Source of the DNA: NAT127 sp041655035
Lineage (GTDB): Bacteria; Pseudomonadota; Gammaproteobacteria; Pseudomonadales; Porticoccaceae
Assembly: GCA_041655035.1 (NCBI GenBank)
Contig: JBAZCN010000004.1
Location: 1-64,000, forward strand
Direction of reading: 5' to 3'
Length of the DNA stretch: 64,000 bases
This document shows positions 1-8,624 of the stretch, one piece after another (position 1 is the stretch's first letter; each line of letters opens with the position of its first letter). The notes beneath the pieces are model-generated. The model searched no databases. It saw only the letters and a list, made by a program, of their open reading frames with translations, and had not been told where the DNA came from. Position numbers and translations under genes: made by a program.

Positions 1-98
1 GTGAAAGCACTCAACTGGTAAACTCTTTTAATGCTAATTGTTCTCATTTGAATTCTGTAACCCAAAATGGAAATGACTGCTCGAATCGGGAGTTTTTG

Positions 99-1061
99 AT
101 GACCAGCACCACTGCCGTGGATCTGGCGGACTACCTGCCCGCCGACCGGGCCACCTGGAGCGGATCGCACGCCGGTGTCGCGCCGCAAACGGTCATCAGT
201 ACGACGGCGTATGGCCTCGCAACATTCGTCAACCGAGGTGACTACCTGCAGCCAACTACGCTGAGCGTCTGCGATTCCGGACAGCGCATGCACCTGTCTG
301 TTTGGCTGCGCGACGGCATCGAGGTGGATCACAAAGGTCGCAACAGCGTCAAAACGGGCGATCTGGTGGCCGCCTACCGCCCCGAGGTTCCGTGGCGCAT
401 CGACTTCTGCAGTCGGGTGCACTACGCCGGTCTGATGTTGACCCCGGACGTTCTTTGTAATCTGGCCGGCGGTCAGGGCGAAGCCTTCCTGGGCTGCCTG
501 CGGCGCGATGGCCCGCTGCGGGTGCAGCGGGGCGATCTCGCAATCCTGCGCACAGCGGGAGAACTCGATGCCATCCTGCGCACAGCGGAGGGCAGCGCCC
601 TGCTGCGTGAAGCGAAGAGCCTGGAACTTCTGGCGCGGCTGGTCGAGGCCGGAACCCGCGAGGATCGAGCCGGGTTGACGCGGGGCGAGCGCGCCCGTCT
701 GGATCAGGCGCGCGATCTGCTGTTGGCCGATCTGTCGAACCCGCCGACACTGACTCAGCTTGCGCGGGCCTGCGGACTCAATACGTTCCGGCTGAAACAA
801 GGATTCAAACAGCGCTTCGGTCAATCCGTGTACACGCTCTATCAACGAGAGCGCATGCGAGTCGCCTGGGATCTGATTGCCTCGGGCAGCGTCATGGTGG
901 CCGAAGCAGGCCATCAGCTTGGATACACCAACATGAGCCACTTCGCCGCGTCATTTCGCAAGGCATTCGGGATGCTGCCCAGCGAGGTCAAGCGTCGCCC
1001 GTGCGAGCAAATCAACGTGGCCCGCAGCTTGTGCGGCGACACGATGGACAATCCGAGCTGA
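99..1061 (+). CDS. AraC-family transcriptional regulator (PchR-like)
   Basis: A 320-residue DNA-binding transcription regulator. The C-terminal third (about residues 215-310) carries the double helix-turn-helix of the AraC/XylS family, including the stretch LARACGLNTFRLKQGFKQRF and the second-helix signature LGYTNMSHFAASFRKAFG. The N-terminal part is the variable ligand or dimerisation domain. The LKQGFK form of the first recognition helix is typical of PchR-like siderophore regulators, but the inducer cannot be read from sequence. I prefer the ATG at 99, preceded by GGGAG, over a TTG 51 bases upstream. No obvious target operon is adjacent: the next gene set is nqr, separated by a terminator. 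Confidence 0.85.
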   Translation: MTSTTAVDLADYLPADRATWSGSHAGVAPQTVISTTAYGLATFVNRGDYLQPTTLSVCDSGQRMHLSVWLRDGIEVDHKGRNSVKTGDLVAAYRPEVPWRIDFCSRVHYAGLMLTPDVLCNLAGGQGEAFLGCLRRDGPLRVQRGDLAILRTAGELDAILRTAEGSALLREAKSLELLARLVEAGTREDRAGLTRGERARLDQARDLLLADLSNPPTLTQLARACGLNTFRLKQGFKQRFGQSVYTLYQRERMRVAWDLIASGSVMVAEAGHQLGYTNMSHFAASFRKAFGMLPSEVKRRPCEQINVARSLCGDTMDNPS

Positions 1062-1134
1062 GACCCAGGATGTCCCCTCTGTATAGAGCCTTGGCGTAGT
1101 TCAGCGAAGTACCGGGCTGGCGCCATCGTGAAAC

Positions 1135-1162
1135 AAAAAAAACCGGATTGCCGGTTTTTTTT
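1135..1162 (+). terminator. Rho-independent terminator after the AraC-type gene
   Basis: An A-run followed by CCGG, a short ATTG loop, CCGG and an eight-T run (1135-1162). Because the A- and T-runs extend the stem, it could act in both directions. It separates the regulator from the nqr operon. Confidence 0.8.
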
Positions 1163-1225
1163 GGGGCGGGATGAATGATCGGTCGGTGGCGGCGATTAAA
1201 GTGTGCTTCCCTGCGGGCCGCTCGC

Positions 1226-1254
1226 TGGCAATAAGAGGTCGCAATCCTTATAAT
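1226..1254 (+). promoter_or_regulatory. Candidate sigma-70 promoter of the nqr operon
   Basis: A perfect -10 TATAAT at 1249-1254 lies 17 bases after a weak -35, TGGCAA, at 1226-1231. Transcription would start near 1261 and leave a leader of about 150 bases before nqrA. The leader shows no recognisable riboswitch. The -35 matches consensus at only three of six positions, so strength is uncertain. Confidence 0.5.
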
Positions 1255-1410
1255 GTTGCGCCATTCGGAGGGGCATATTGTGGACGCCCGCACGGCGCAG
1301 TCCCCCCCTCATCCCAGGGTCAATCCCTGCCGGATCTCGGCCGCAAAATTGTCAACCATGCCCAATCGGGGGTGGTGCGTGATTTTTTTTACTTTGTGAG
1401 TGCTGTATCT

Positions 1411-2754
1411 ATGATCAAGATCCGTCGCGGTTTGGACGTGCCTATCGCGGGAGCTCCCGCACAGGTCGTCCAGGATGGACCTGTCGTCAGATCAGTCGCC
1501 ATTCTCGGCAACGACTATGTGGGGATGAAACCCAGCATGCGTGTCAAGGAGGGTGATGAGGTCAGGCTTGGACAGGTTCTGTTTGAAGACAAGAAAAACC
1601 CCGGAGTGCTGTACACCGCACCTGCTGCCGGCAGGGTGGTCGCCGTCAATCGTGGCGACCGCCGGGTGTTGCAGTCGGTGGTTATCGATATCGAGGGTGA
1701 CGGTGAGGAATCCTTCCCCGTCTATGCCGAAAGCGACCTGGCGGCCCTCGAGCGCGCCGAGGTAGTCGACACCCTGGTCAACTCCGGCAGTTGGACGGCG
1801 CTGCGCACCAGACCCTATTCGAAGGTGCCGGCAATCGACAGCGAACCCCATTCGATTTTCGTCACCGCCATCGACACCAACCCTCTGGCGGCGGATCCGG
1901 CGGTGGTCATCGCCGGCCGCGAGCAGGATTTCGTCAATGGTCTCAAGGTGCTGAAGCGCCTCACCGACGGCCCGGTCCACCTGTGCACCGCGCCCGGCGC
2001 GGCGATCCCCGGTGGCGACGTCGCCGGCGTGCAGCGCCATGAGTTCGCCGGCCCGCACCCCGCCGGGCTGGTCGGCACCCATATCCACTTCATCGATCCG
2101 GTCAGCCTGGGCAAGACGGTGTGGCACATCGGCTATCAGGACCTGATCGCCTGGGGGCGGCTGTTCACCAGCGGCCGCCTCGATATCAGTCGCGTAGTGG
2201 CTCTGGGTGGTCCCCAGGTCGAAAACCCGGTGCTGTTGCGGACCAGGCTCGGGGCCCAGCTCGATGAGTTGACCGCCGGCGCCCTCAACGCCGGGGAGAA
2301 CCGGATCATCTCCGGCTCGGTGCTGTCCGGGCGCAAGGCCGCGGGCACGTTCAGCTACCTGGGTCGCTACCACATCCAGGTGTCGGTGATTGCCGAAGGT
2401 CGCGAGCGCGAGTTCATCCACTACCTCGGCGCCGGCGTGAATCGTTATTCCGCCATGCCGGTGTATTTCTCCGCTCTCAACCGGCTGCGCAAGTTCAAGC
2501 TCACCAGTTCCACCAACGGCAGCGAGCGGGCGATGGTGCCTCTCGGCAACTATGAGCAGGTGATGCCCCTCGACATCCTGCCCACCCACCTGCTGCGCGC
2601 GCTGATCGTCAGCGACACCGAGGCCGCACAGGACCTCGGCTGCCTGGAACTCGACGAGGAGGATCTGGCGCTCTGCACCTTCATCTGTGTCGGCAAGTAC
2701 GAGTACGGCCCGATCCTTCGGGAAAATCTCACCCGCATCGAGAAGGAGGGCTGA
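1411..2754 (+). CDS. nqrA: Na+-translocating NADH:quinone reductase subunit A
   Basis: A 447-residue subunit A of the Na+-NQR complex, a peripheral cytoplasmic-side subunit related to RnfC. It is the first gene of a complete nqrABCDEF operon that couples NADH oxidation and ubiquinone reduction to sodium export. The N-terminus MIKIRRGLDVPIAG is typical of NqrA, and the length is the family norm. The frame stays open 240 bases further upstream, but that extension resembles nothing and family homology begins at the ATG at 1411. nqrB follows after only 3 bases, implying translational coupling. Identification rests on family resemblance and the unmistakable operon context. Confidence 0.96.
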   Translation: MIKIRRGLDVPIAGAPAQVVQDGPVVRSVAILGNDYVGMKPSMRVKEGDEVRLGQVLFEDKKNPGVLYTAPAAGRVVAVNRGDRRVLQSVVIDIEGDGEESFPVYAESDLAALERAEVVDTLVNSGSWTALRTRPYSKVPAIDSEPHSIFVTAIDTNPLAADPAVVIAGREQDFVNGLKVLKRLTDGPVHLCTAPGAAIPGGDVAGVQRHEFAGPHPAGLVGTHIHFIDPVSLGKTVWHIGYQDLIAWGRLFTSGRLDISRVVALGGPQVENPVLLRTRLGAQLDELTAGALNAGENRIISGSVLSGRKAAGTFSYLGRYHIQVSVIAEGREREFIHYLGAGVNRYSAMPVYFSALNRLRKFKLTSSTNGSERAMVPLGNYEQVMPLDILPTHLLRALIVSDTEAAQDLGCLELDEEDLALCTFICVGKYEYGPILRENLTRIEKEG

Positions 2755-2757
2755 CCG

Positions 2758-3957
2758 ATGGGATTGCGCAAAATGCTCGACCGCATGGGGCCTCATTTCC
2801 ACAAGGGCGGCAAGTACGAAAAGTGGTACGCCCTGTATGAAGCGGCGGACACCATGCTCTACTCCCCGCCGGACGTCACCAAGAACGCCTCCCACGTTCG
2901 CGACGGTATCGATCTCAAGAGGGTGATGATCACCGTGTGGTTGGCGACCTTTCCCGCCATGTTCTACGGTATGTACAACCTGGGCTTTCAGGCCAATACC
3001 ATCCTCGCGGCCACCGGTGTCGCTGGCCTCGAAGGCTGGCATGGGGCGATGATCAGCCTGCTGGCGGGCCATGATCCCACCAGCATCTGGGACTGCTTCT
3101 GGTATGGCGCGGTGTACTTCATTCCCATTTACGCCGTGACCTTTATCGTCGGCGGCTTCTGGGAGGTGATGTTCGCCACCATCCGCGGCCACGAGATCAA
3201 CGAAGGTTTCTTTGTCACCTCGGTGCTGTTCGCGCTGATCTGTCCGCCCGATATCCCCCTGTGGATGGTGGCCGTGGGCATCAGCTTCGGCGTGGTGATC
3301 GGCAAGGAGGTGTTCGGCGGTACCGGCAAGAACTTCGTCAACCCGGCGCTCGCTGGCCGCGCCTTCCTGTTCTTCGCCTACCCGGCGGCGCTGTCCGGCG
3401 ATGACGTGTGGACCGCCGTTGACGGCTATACTGGAGCCACGGCGCTGTCCGTGGCCGCCAGTGACGGCATGGCGGCGCTGCAGGGGCAACTGACCTGGCT
3501 CGATGCCTTCTTTGGCGGGATGCAGGGCTCCGTCGGCGAGGTATCGACCCTGGCGATCTTCATCGGCGGCGCGGTGCTGCTGATCACCCGTATCGCCTCC
3601 TGGCGGATCATGCTCGGGGTGATGCTCGGCATGATCGCGCTGTCGACGCTGTTCAATATGGTCGGCTCCGACTCCAACCCGCTGTTTGCCATGCCCTGGC
3701 ACTGGCACCTGGTGCTGGGTGGTTTCGCCTTCGGCATGGTGTTCATGGCCACCGATCCGGTATCGGCGGCGATGACCAATACCGGCAAGTTGATATTCGG
3801 TGTGCTGATCGGGGTGATGGTCGTGCTGATCCGGGTGGTCAACCCGGCGTTTCCCGAGGGCATGATGTTGGCGATCCTGTTCGCCAACCTGTTCGCGCCG
3901 CTGATCGACTGGTTCGTGGTGCGTTCCAACATCAAACGGAGGCTGGCACGTGGCTGA
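2758..3957 (+). CDS. nqrB: Na+-NQR subunit B
   Basis: A 399-residue integral membrane subunit with about ten hydrophobic segments. It carries covalently bound FMN; the attachment motif is visible as GYTGATALS, where the threonine is the known acceptor. In the characterised Vibrio enzyme NqrB also holds riboflavin and forms part of the sodium path. The cytoplasmic N-terminal region precedes the first membrane helix at about residue 55. The 3' end overlaps nqrC by 8 bases. FMN attachment would need the ApbE protein encoded at the end of this operon. Confidence 0.97.
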   Translation: MGLRKMLDRMGPHFHKGGKYEKWYALYEAADTMLYSPPDVTKNASHVRDGIDLKRVMITVWLATFPAMFYGMYNLGFQANTILAATGVAGLEGWHGAMISLLAGHDPTSIWDCFWYGAVYFIPIYAVTFIVGGFWEVMFATIRGHEINEGFFVTSVLFALICPPDIPLWMVAVGISFGVVIGKEVFGGTGKNFVNPALAGRAFLFFAYPAALSGDDVWTAVDGYTGATALSVAASDGMAALQGQLTWLDAFFGGMQGSVGEVSTLAIFIGGAVLLITRIASWRIMLGVMLGMIALSTLFNMVGSDSNPLFAMPWHWHLVLGGFAFGMVFMATDPVSAAMTNTGKLIFGVLIGVMVVLIRVVNPAFPEGMMLAILFANLFAPLIDWFVVRSNIKRRLARG

Positions 3958-4726
3958 ACACAAAGAAACGGTAGTTAGAACGCTACTGGTCGCTTTCCTG
4001 GTCTGTGTGGTCTGTTCCGCCGTGGTGGCGACGGCGGCGGTGCTCCTCAAGCCCCGCCAGCAGATCGCCCAGGAGAACGACCGCAACATCAACATCCTGC
4101 AGATCGGCGGCCTGTACAAGCCGGGCGTCCCGCTGGAAGAGCAGATCGGACAGGTGACTCCCAGGGTCGTCAACCTGGAAACCGGCAAGTTCACCACGGA
4201 CATGACGCCGGACCAGGTGGTCGACGCCAAACGGTTGACCAAGAATCCGCAGCTCTCGATCAAGCTGGCGAGCGAGGACGATCCGGCCAAGCTGATGCGT
4301 CGTGAAAACTACGGCGTGGTTTACCTGGCCGAAAAGGACGGCCAACTGGACCGGGTGATTCTGCCTATCCGCGGTTACGGACTGTGGTCGACGCTGTGGG
4401 GCTTTCTCGCCCTGGAAGCGGATCTCGACACCATCGCCGGCCTCGGTTATTACCAGCACGGCGAGACTCCCGGGCTGGGCGGCGAAGTGGACAATCCGCG
4501 CTGGAAAGAGCAGTGGTCCGGCAAAAAGCTGTACGATGGTGAAAACCTGGCGATTCGAGTGATCAAGGGCAAGGTCGATCCCGCCAGCGCCAAGGCGGAA
4601 CACGAGGTGGATGGCCTGTCCGGGGCAACCCTGACCAGCAAAGGAGTGGATACCATGTTGCATTTCTGGCTCAGTGAGCAGGGTTATGGCAAGTTTCTGG
4701 AAAATCTGAAGGCGGGGGAGGCGTAA
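3950..4726 (+). CDS. nqrC: Na+-NQR subunit C
   Basis: A 258-residue subunit with one N-terminal membrane anchor (about residues 10-30) and a periplasmic FMN-binding domain. The second covalent FMN attachment motif, DGLSGATLTSKG, is near the C-terminus, with threonine as acceptor. The start is a GTG at 3950 overlapping nqrB by 8 bases, chosen because AAACGGAGG lies just upstream and the N-terminus aligns with the family. nqrD starts 4 bases after the stop. Confidence 0.97.
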   Translation: MAEHKETVVRTLLVAFLVCVVCSAVVATAAVLLKPRQQIAQENDRNINILQIGGLYKPGVPLEEQIGQVTPRVVNLETGKFTTDMTPDQVVDAKRLTKNPQLSIKLASEDDPAKLMRRENYGVVYLAEKDGQLDRVILPIRGYGLWSTLWGFLALEADLDTIAGLGYYQHGETPGLGGEVDNPRWKEQWSGKKLYDGENLAIRVIKGKVDPASAKAEHEVDGLSGATLTSKGVDTMLHFWLSEQGYGKFLENLKAGEA

Positions 4727-4730
4727 GGCA

Positions 4731-5399
4731 ATGGCGGAAGCATCCTGGAAACAAGTATTAGTCGGACCACTGATCACCAACAATCCGATCATGGTGCAGG
4801 TGCTGGGCATCTGTTCGGCGCTGGCCGTGACCACCAAGATGGGGCCCACGTTGGTCATGTGTATCGGTCTCACCCTGGTGGCCGCGGTGTGCAGTTTTTT
4901 TGTGTCGCTGCTGCGCCACCAGATCCCCTCGTCGATCCGCATTATCGTACAGGTGACCATCGCCGCTACGGCGGTAATTCTGGTGGATCAGACACTTAAG
5001 GCGTTCGCTTACGAACTGTCCAAGGAACTCTCGGTGTTCGTCGGGCTGATTCTCACCAACTGCATTGTGTTGGGGAGAATGGAAGGCTTCGCGATGCAGA
5101 ACCGGCCAATTCCCAGCCTGCTGGATGGTATCGGTAACGGCCTGGGTTACAGCTTGCTGTTGCTGACGGTCGGCACCATCCGCGAAATCTTTGGCTCGGG
5201 CACCTGGTTCGGTTTCGAAGTGATGCCGCTGGCGTCCAATGGTGGCTGGTACGAATCCAATGGGATGATGCTGCTGGCGCCCTCGGCCTTTTTTATTGTT
5301 GGCTTGCTGATGTGGGCATTGCGCTCCTGGAAGACCAGTCTGATGGAGAGTCCCGAGTATAAAATCGCCCCCAATAGCCGTGTGCAGGAGGCCTTCTGA
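4731..5399 (+). CDS. nqrD: Na+-NQR subunit D
   Basis: A 222-residue hydrophobic subunit with about six transmembrane segments, homologous to RnfE. NqrD and NqrE form an inverted-topology pair that coordinates an intramembrane iron-sulfur centre through conserved cysteines; the motif LTNCIVLGRMEGFA is visible here. The stop codon overlaps the nqrE start (TGATG), so the two are translationally coupled. Confidence 0.96.
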   Translation: MAEASWKQVLVGPLITNNPIMVQVLGICSALAVTTKMGPTLVMCIGLTLVAAVCSFFVSLLRHQIPSSIRIIVQVTIAATAVILVDQTLKAFAYELSKELSVFVGLILTNCIVLGRMEGFAMQNRPIPSLLDGIGNGLGYSLLLLTVGTIREIFGSGTWFGFEVMPLASNGGWYESNGMMLLAPSAFFIVGLLMWALRSWKTSLMESPEYKIAPNSRVQEAF

Positions 5400-6013
5400 T
5401 GGAACAGCTAATAAGTCTTTTTGTTCGCGCGGTCTTCATCGAAAATATGGCATTGGCATTTTTTCTCGGGATGTGTACCTTCCTGGCCATTTCCAAACAG
5501 ATAAAGGCGGCGTTAGGGGTGTCGGTCGCAGTGATCCTGGTGTTGACGATTACGGTTCCCATCAACAACCTGGTTTATAACTATGTGCTGGCGAACGGTG
5601 CGCTCAGTTGGGTCAGTCCGAGCCTGGCTGATATCGACCTGAGCTTTCTCGGCCTGGTGAGTTATATCGGAGTGATCGCCGCGGTGGTGCAGATCATGGA
5701 AATGTTCATGGACCGCTACTTGCCGGCACTGTATGCCGCGCTGGGTATTTTCCTGCCGCTGATCACTGTCAACTGCGCCATCTTTGGCGCCGTGCTGTTC
5801 ATGGTGGAGCGGGAATACACCTTTCCGGAAAGTATCGTGTATGGCGCCGGGGCCGGCGTCGGCTGGTCGCTGGCGATCATCGCGTTAGCCGGTATTCGTG
5901 AAAAACTCAAGTATTCCGATGTTCCTGCCGGTTTGCAGGGTATCGGAATCGTCTTTATTTCCGCCGGTCTTATGGCCTTGGGCTTTATGTCGTTCGGCGG
6001 CATCGATATCTGA
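5399..6013 (+). CDS. nqrE: Na+-NQR subunit E
   Basis: A 204-residue membrane subunit with about six transmembrane helices, homologous to RnfA. The motifs FLGMCTFLAISK and ITVNCAIFGAVLFM match the family; the second carries the cysteine that ligates the shared iron centre with NqrD. The start overlaps the nqrD stop by one base. nqrF follows after 19 bases. Confidence 0.96.
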   Translation: MEQLISLFVRAVFIENMALAFFLGMCTFLAISKQIKAALGVSVAVILVLTITVPINNLVYNYVLANGALSWVSPSLADIDLSFLGLVSYIGVIAAVVQIMEMFMDRYLPALYAALGIFLPLITVNCAIFGAVLFMVEREYTFPESIVYGAGAGVGWSLAIIALAGIREKLKYSDVPAGLQGIGIVFISAGLMALGFMSFGGIDI

Positions 6014-6032
6014 AGTAGGGGAATAGATTTAC

Positions 6033-7253
6033 ATGTTTGAGATTATTCTTGCTTCAGTGATGTTCACCGCTATTGTATTGACGCTGGTACTGATTATCCT
6101 CGGTGCGCGAACGCGGCTCATTCCCGATGGCAATGTGCAGATCGAAATCAATGGTGAGAAAACCATCACTGTTCCAGTCGGCGGCAAGTTGCTTCAGGCA
6201 CTGGCGTCGGAAAACGTGTTTCTTTCCTCAGCCTGTGGCGGCGGCGGTTCCTGTGCCCAGTGCACCTGTAAGGTGCTGGAAGGTGGCGGCGACCTGCTGC
6301 CCACCGAGGAAGCCCATATCAACAAGCGTATGGCGCGGGAGGGTATCCGCTTGTCCTGCCAGGTGGCGGTCAAGCAGGACATGAAGATCGAAGTGCCGGA
6401 GGAGGTGTTCGGGGTCAAGCAGTGGGAGTGCACGGTCGAATCCAACCCCAATGTCGCCACCTTCATCAAGGAACTGACCCTGCGCCTGCCGGAGGGCGAG
6501 AATGTCAACTTCCGCGCCGGGGGCTATGTGCAGCTGGAGGCGCCGCCGCACCATGTCCGTTACAAGGATTTCGATATCGATCCTGAATACCGCGGCGACT
6601 GGGAGCGTTTTGGCTTCTTCAATCTGGAGTCGAAAACCACCGAGCCGGTGATCCGCGCCTATTCGATGGCCAACTATCCGGAAGAGAAAGGCATCGTCAA
6701 GTTCAATATCCGCATCGCCACGCCGCCCCCGGGCAGCAAGGATATTCCGCCGGGGCAGATGTCGTCTTACGTGTTCAACTTCAAGCCAGGCGACAAGATC
6801 GTGGTATACGGGCCCTTCGGTGAATTCTTTGCCAAGGATACCCAGGCGGAAATGGTGTTTATCGGTGGCGGCGCCGGCATGGCGCCGATGCGCTCCCATA
6901 TCTTCGACCAGCTGCGCCGTATCAAGACCGATCGCAAGATCTCCTTCTGGTATGGTGCGCGGAGCCTGCGCGAGTGTTTTTACACTGAAGAGTACGATGA
7001 ACTGGCGGCGGAAAACCCCAACTTCGATTGGCATCTGGCGTTGTCCGATCCACAGCCGGAAGACAATTGGGAGGGCCTCACCGGGTTTATCCACAACGTG
7101 CTTTACGAGCAGTACCTCAAGGACCATCCGGCGCCGGAGGACTGCGAGTATTACATGTGCGGGCCGCCGATGATGAATGCCGCCTGCATCAAGATGCTGG
7201 TCGATCTTGGTGTGGAGCGCGACAATATCCTGCTGGATGATTTCGGTGGCTGA
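6033..7253 (+). CDS. nqrF: Na+-NQR subunit F, NADH-oxidising flavoprotein
   Basis: The 406-residue entry point for NADH electrons. The domain order is a single N-terminal membrane helix (about 3-24), a 2Fe-2S ferredoxin domain with ACGGGGSCAQCTCKV (about 68-82) plus a later LSCQ cysteine, an FAD-binding domain with RAYSMANYP, and a C-terminal NAD(P)H-binding domain with GGGAGMAPMRSH and YMCGPPMMNAA. Length and all cofactor motifs are intact, so the complex looks functional. The last 8 bases overlap the proposed apbE start. Confidence 0.97.
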   Translation: MFEIILASVMFTAIVLTLVLIILGARTRLIPDGNVQIEINGEKTITVPVGGKLLQALASENVFLSSACGGGGSCAQCTCKVLEGGGDLLPTEEAHINKRMAREGIRLSCQVAVKQDMKIEVPEEVFGVKQWECTVESNPNVATFIKELTLRLPEGENVNFRAGGYVQLEAPPHHVRYKDFDIDPEYRGDWERFGFFNLESKTTEPVIRAYSMANYPEEKGIVKFNIRIATPPPGSKDIPPGQMSSYVFNFKPGDKIVVYGPFGEFFAKDTQAEMVFIGGGAGMAPMRSHIFDQLRRIKTDRKISFWYGARSLRECFYTEEYDELAAENPNFDWHLALSDPQPEDNWEGLTGFIHNVLYEQYLKDHPAPEDCEYYMCGPPMMNAACIKMLVDLGVERDNILLDDFGG

Positions 7254-8313
7254 CCGCAGGGCAAACGCGACGGCGAAAACGGGGCATTGCGCCTCGTTTT
7301 TGTTTACCCCGTTGTTGCTGGCGCTGTTGGCCTTGTTTGCCCTCGCCGGCTGCGACAGCAGTCCGCGGACGCTGGCATTCGGCGGCGACACCATGGGCAC
7401 CAGCTACCACGTCAAGATCGTCGAAACCGCGTCACCGATTCCCGATGGCGTGGAGCAGGGGGTGTTCGCCGCTCTCGACGCCGTCGACCGGGCGATGACC
7501 ACCTGGAGTGACGACTCGGAGCTGATGCGACTCAACCGCCAGCCGGTCGGCGAAGCGTTCGCCTTGTCCCCGGAGCTGTTCGAGGTCCTCTCGGTTGCCG
7601 CCAGGGTCCATGGCGACAGCGCCGGCGCCTTCGATCCGACAGTGGGCCCGCTGGTGGACCTGTGGGGTTTCGGGCCTGTGCCGGGCCGCGACCGGGCGCC
7701 GGCGCAAGCCGAGATCGACGCTCTGCGCGACGCCATTGGCTACGATGGCCTCGACCTCGCCGCCGATCCACCCCGGGCCACGCGGCAGCGGGATATCCGC
7801 CTCGACCTGTCGGCGGTGGCCAAGGGCTACGGCGCCGACCGGGCGGCGGCCTACCTGCGCAGCTTGGGACTTACCGATTTCATGGTCGAAGTGGGCGGCG
7901 AGATGGTCCTGGCGGGGCATAACCAGAAGGGCAGGCCCTGGCAGATCGCGATCGAAACGCCGCGCCCCGGGGAGCGCGCCGTACAGCGAATCGTCGGGGT
8001 CAGCGATCGGGGGCTCGCTACCTCGGGAGACTATCGCAATTACTTCGAACGCGACGGTGTCCGCTTCTCCCACACCATCGACCCCCGCACTGGCCGGCCC
8101 ATTGCCCATGGTATCGCCTCGGTCACGGTGATAATGCCGACAGCCGCCGAGGCGGACGCCCTGGCCACCGCGCTGATGGTGATGGGCGAACGGCAAGCCC
8201 TGACTTTTGCCGAACAGTGGGACATTCCACTGTTTTTGCTGGTCAAAGAACAAGATGGTTTTGGCGAATACCATTCCACGGCGTTTGTTCCCTATCTCGG
8301 GGAGGAGGAGTGA
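7246..8313 (+). CDS. apbE: FAD:protein FMN transferase (ApbE/Ftp), lipoprotein
   Basis: This enzyme transfers FMN from FAD onto threonine residues of NqrB and NqrC. The 355-residue product begins with a basic N-terminus, a hydrophobic segment and the lipobox FALAGC, so it is predicted to be a periplasmic lipoprotein. Family motifs include GGDTMGTSYHV near the mature N-terminus, DLSAVAKGYGAD, VEVGGEMVLAG and SHTIDPRTGRP. I chose the GTG at 7246, which overlaps the nqrF stop by 8 bases, over an ATG 69 bases upstream that would place a long non-homologous extension before the signal peptide. The operon position directly after nqrF is the usual one. Confidence 0.93.
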   Translation: MADRRANATAKTGHCASFLFTPLLLALLALFALAGCDSSPRTLAFGGDTMGTSYHVKIVETASPIPDGVEQGVFAALDAVDRAMTTWSDDSELMRLNRQPVGEAFALSPELFEVLSVAARVHGDSAGAFDPTVGPLVDLWGFGPVPGRDRAPAQAEIDALRDAIGYDGLDLAADPPRATRQRDIRLDLSAVAKGYGADRAAAYLRSLGLTDFMVEVGGEMVLAGHNQKGRPWQIAIETPRPGERAVQRIVGVSDRGLATSGDYRNYFERDGVRFSHTIDPRTGRPIAHGIASVTVIMPTAAEADALATALMVMGERQALTFAEQWDIPLFLLVKEQDGFGEYHSTAFVPYLGEEE

Positions 8314-8561
8314 TGATCGAATTCACGCTTGCTTTGGTTTTACTGCTGGTGGTCATGGCGGGTATGGCTGTTGGTGTACTGATGGGCCGGTCACCTATGA
8401 AGGGGTCTTGCGGTGGCATGGGGGCAGCCTTGGGCGATCCCAACTACAGCTGTGATATCTGCGGCGGTGATCCCAACAAGTGCGATGAGGGCCCGGCAGC
8501 CAAGGTTGCCAAAGACGGCGACAGCGGGCTCGCCTACGACGCCGCCAAGACCCGCAACTGA
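8313..8561 (+). CDS. nqrM: Na+-NQR maturation protein NqrM
   Basis: An 82-residue protein with one N-terminal membrane helix followed by a cysteine-rich segment (CGGMG, then CDICGG and a further Cys). The family is needed for delivering iron to the NqrD/NqrE intramembrane site. The start overlaps the apbE stop (TGATG) and a GGAGGAGG ribosome-binding site lies just upstream. It closes the nqr operon. Confidence 0.92.
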   Translation: MIEFTLALVLLLVVMAGMAVGVLMGRSPMKGSCGGMGAALGDPNYSCDICGGDPNKCDEGPAAKVAKDGDSGLAYDAAKTRN

Positions 8562-8624
8562 CTTGACGGCGTTCGCGGTGGTCCGAGCTTGTGGCGGCCC
8601 GGCCTTTCCGGTTTAATGCCGCCG

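Noticed and set aside
1492..4290. 932-codon minus-strand open frame opposite nqrA-nqrC
   Set aside because: High-GC antisense shadow: His/Gln/Gly-rich low-complexity translation with no family resemblance, while the plus strand encodes well-known proteins.
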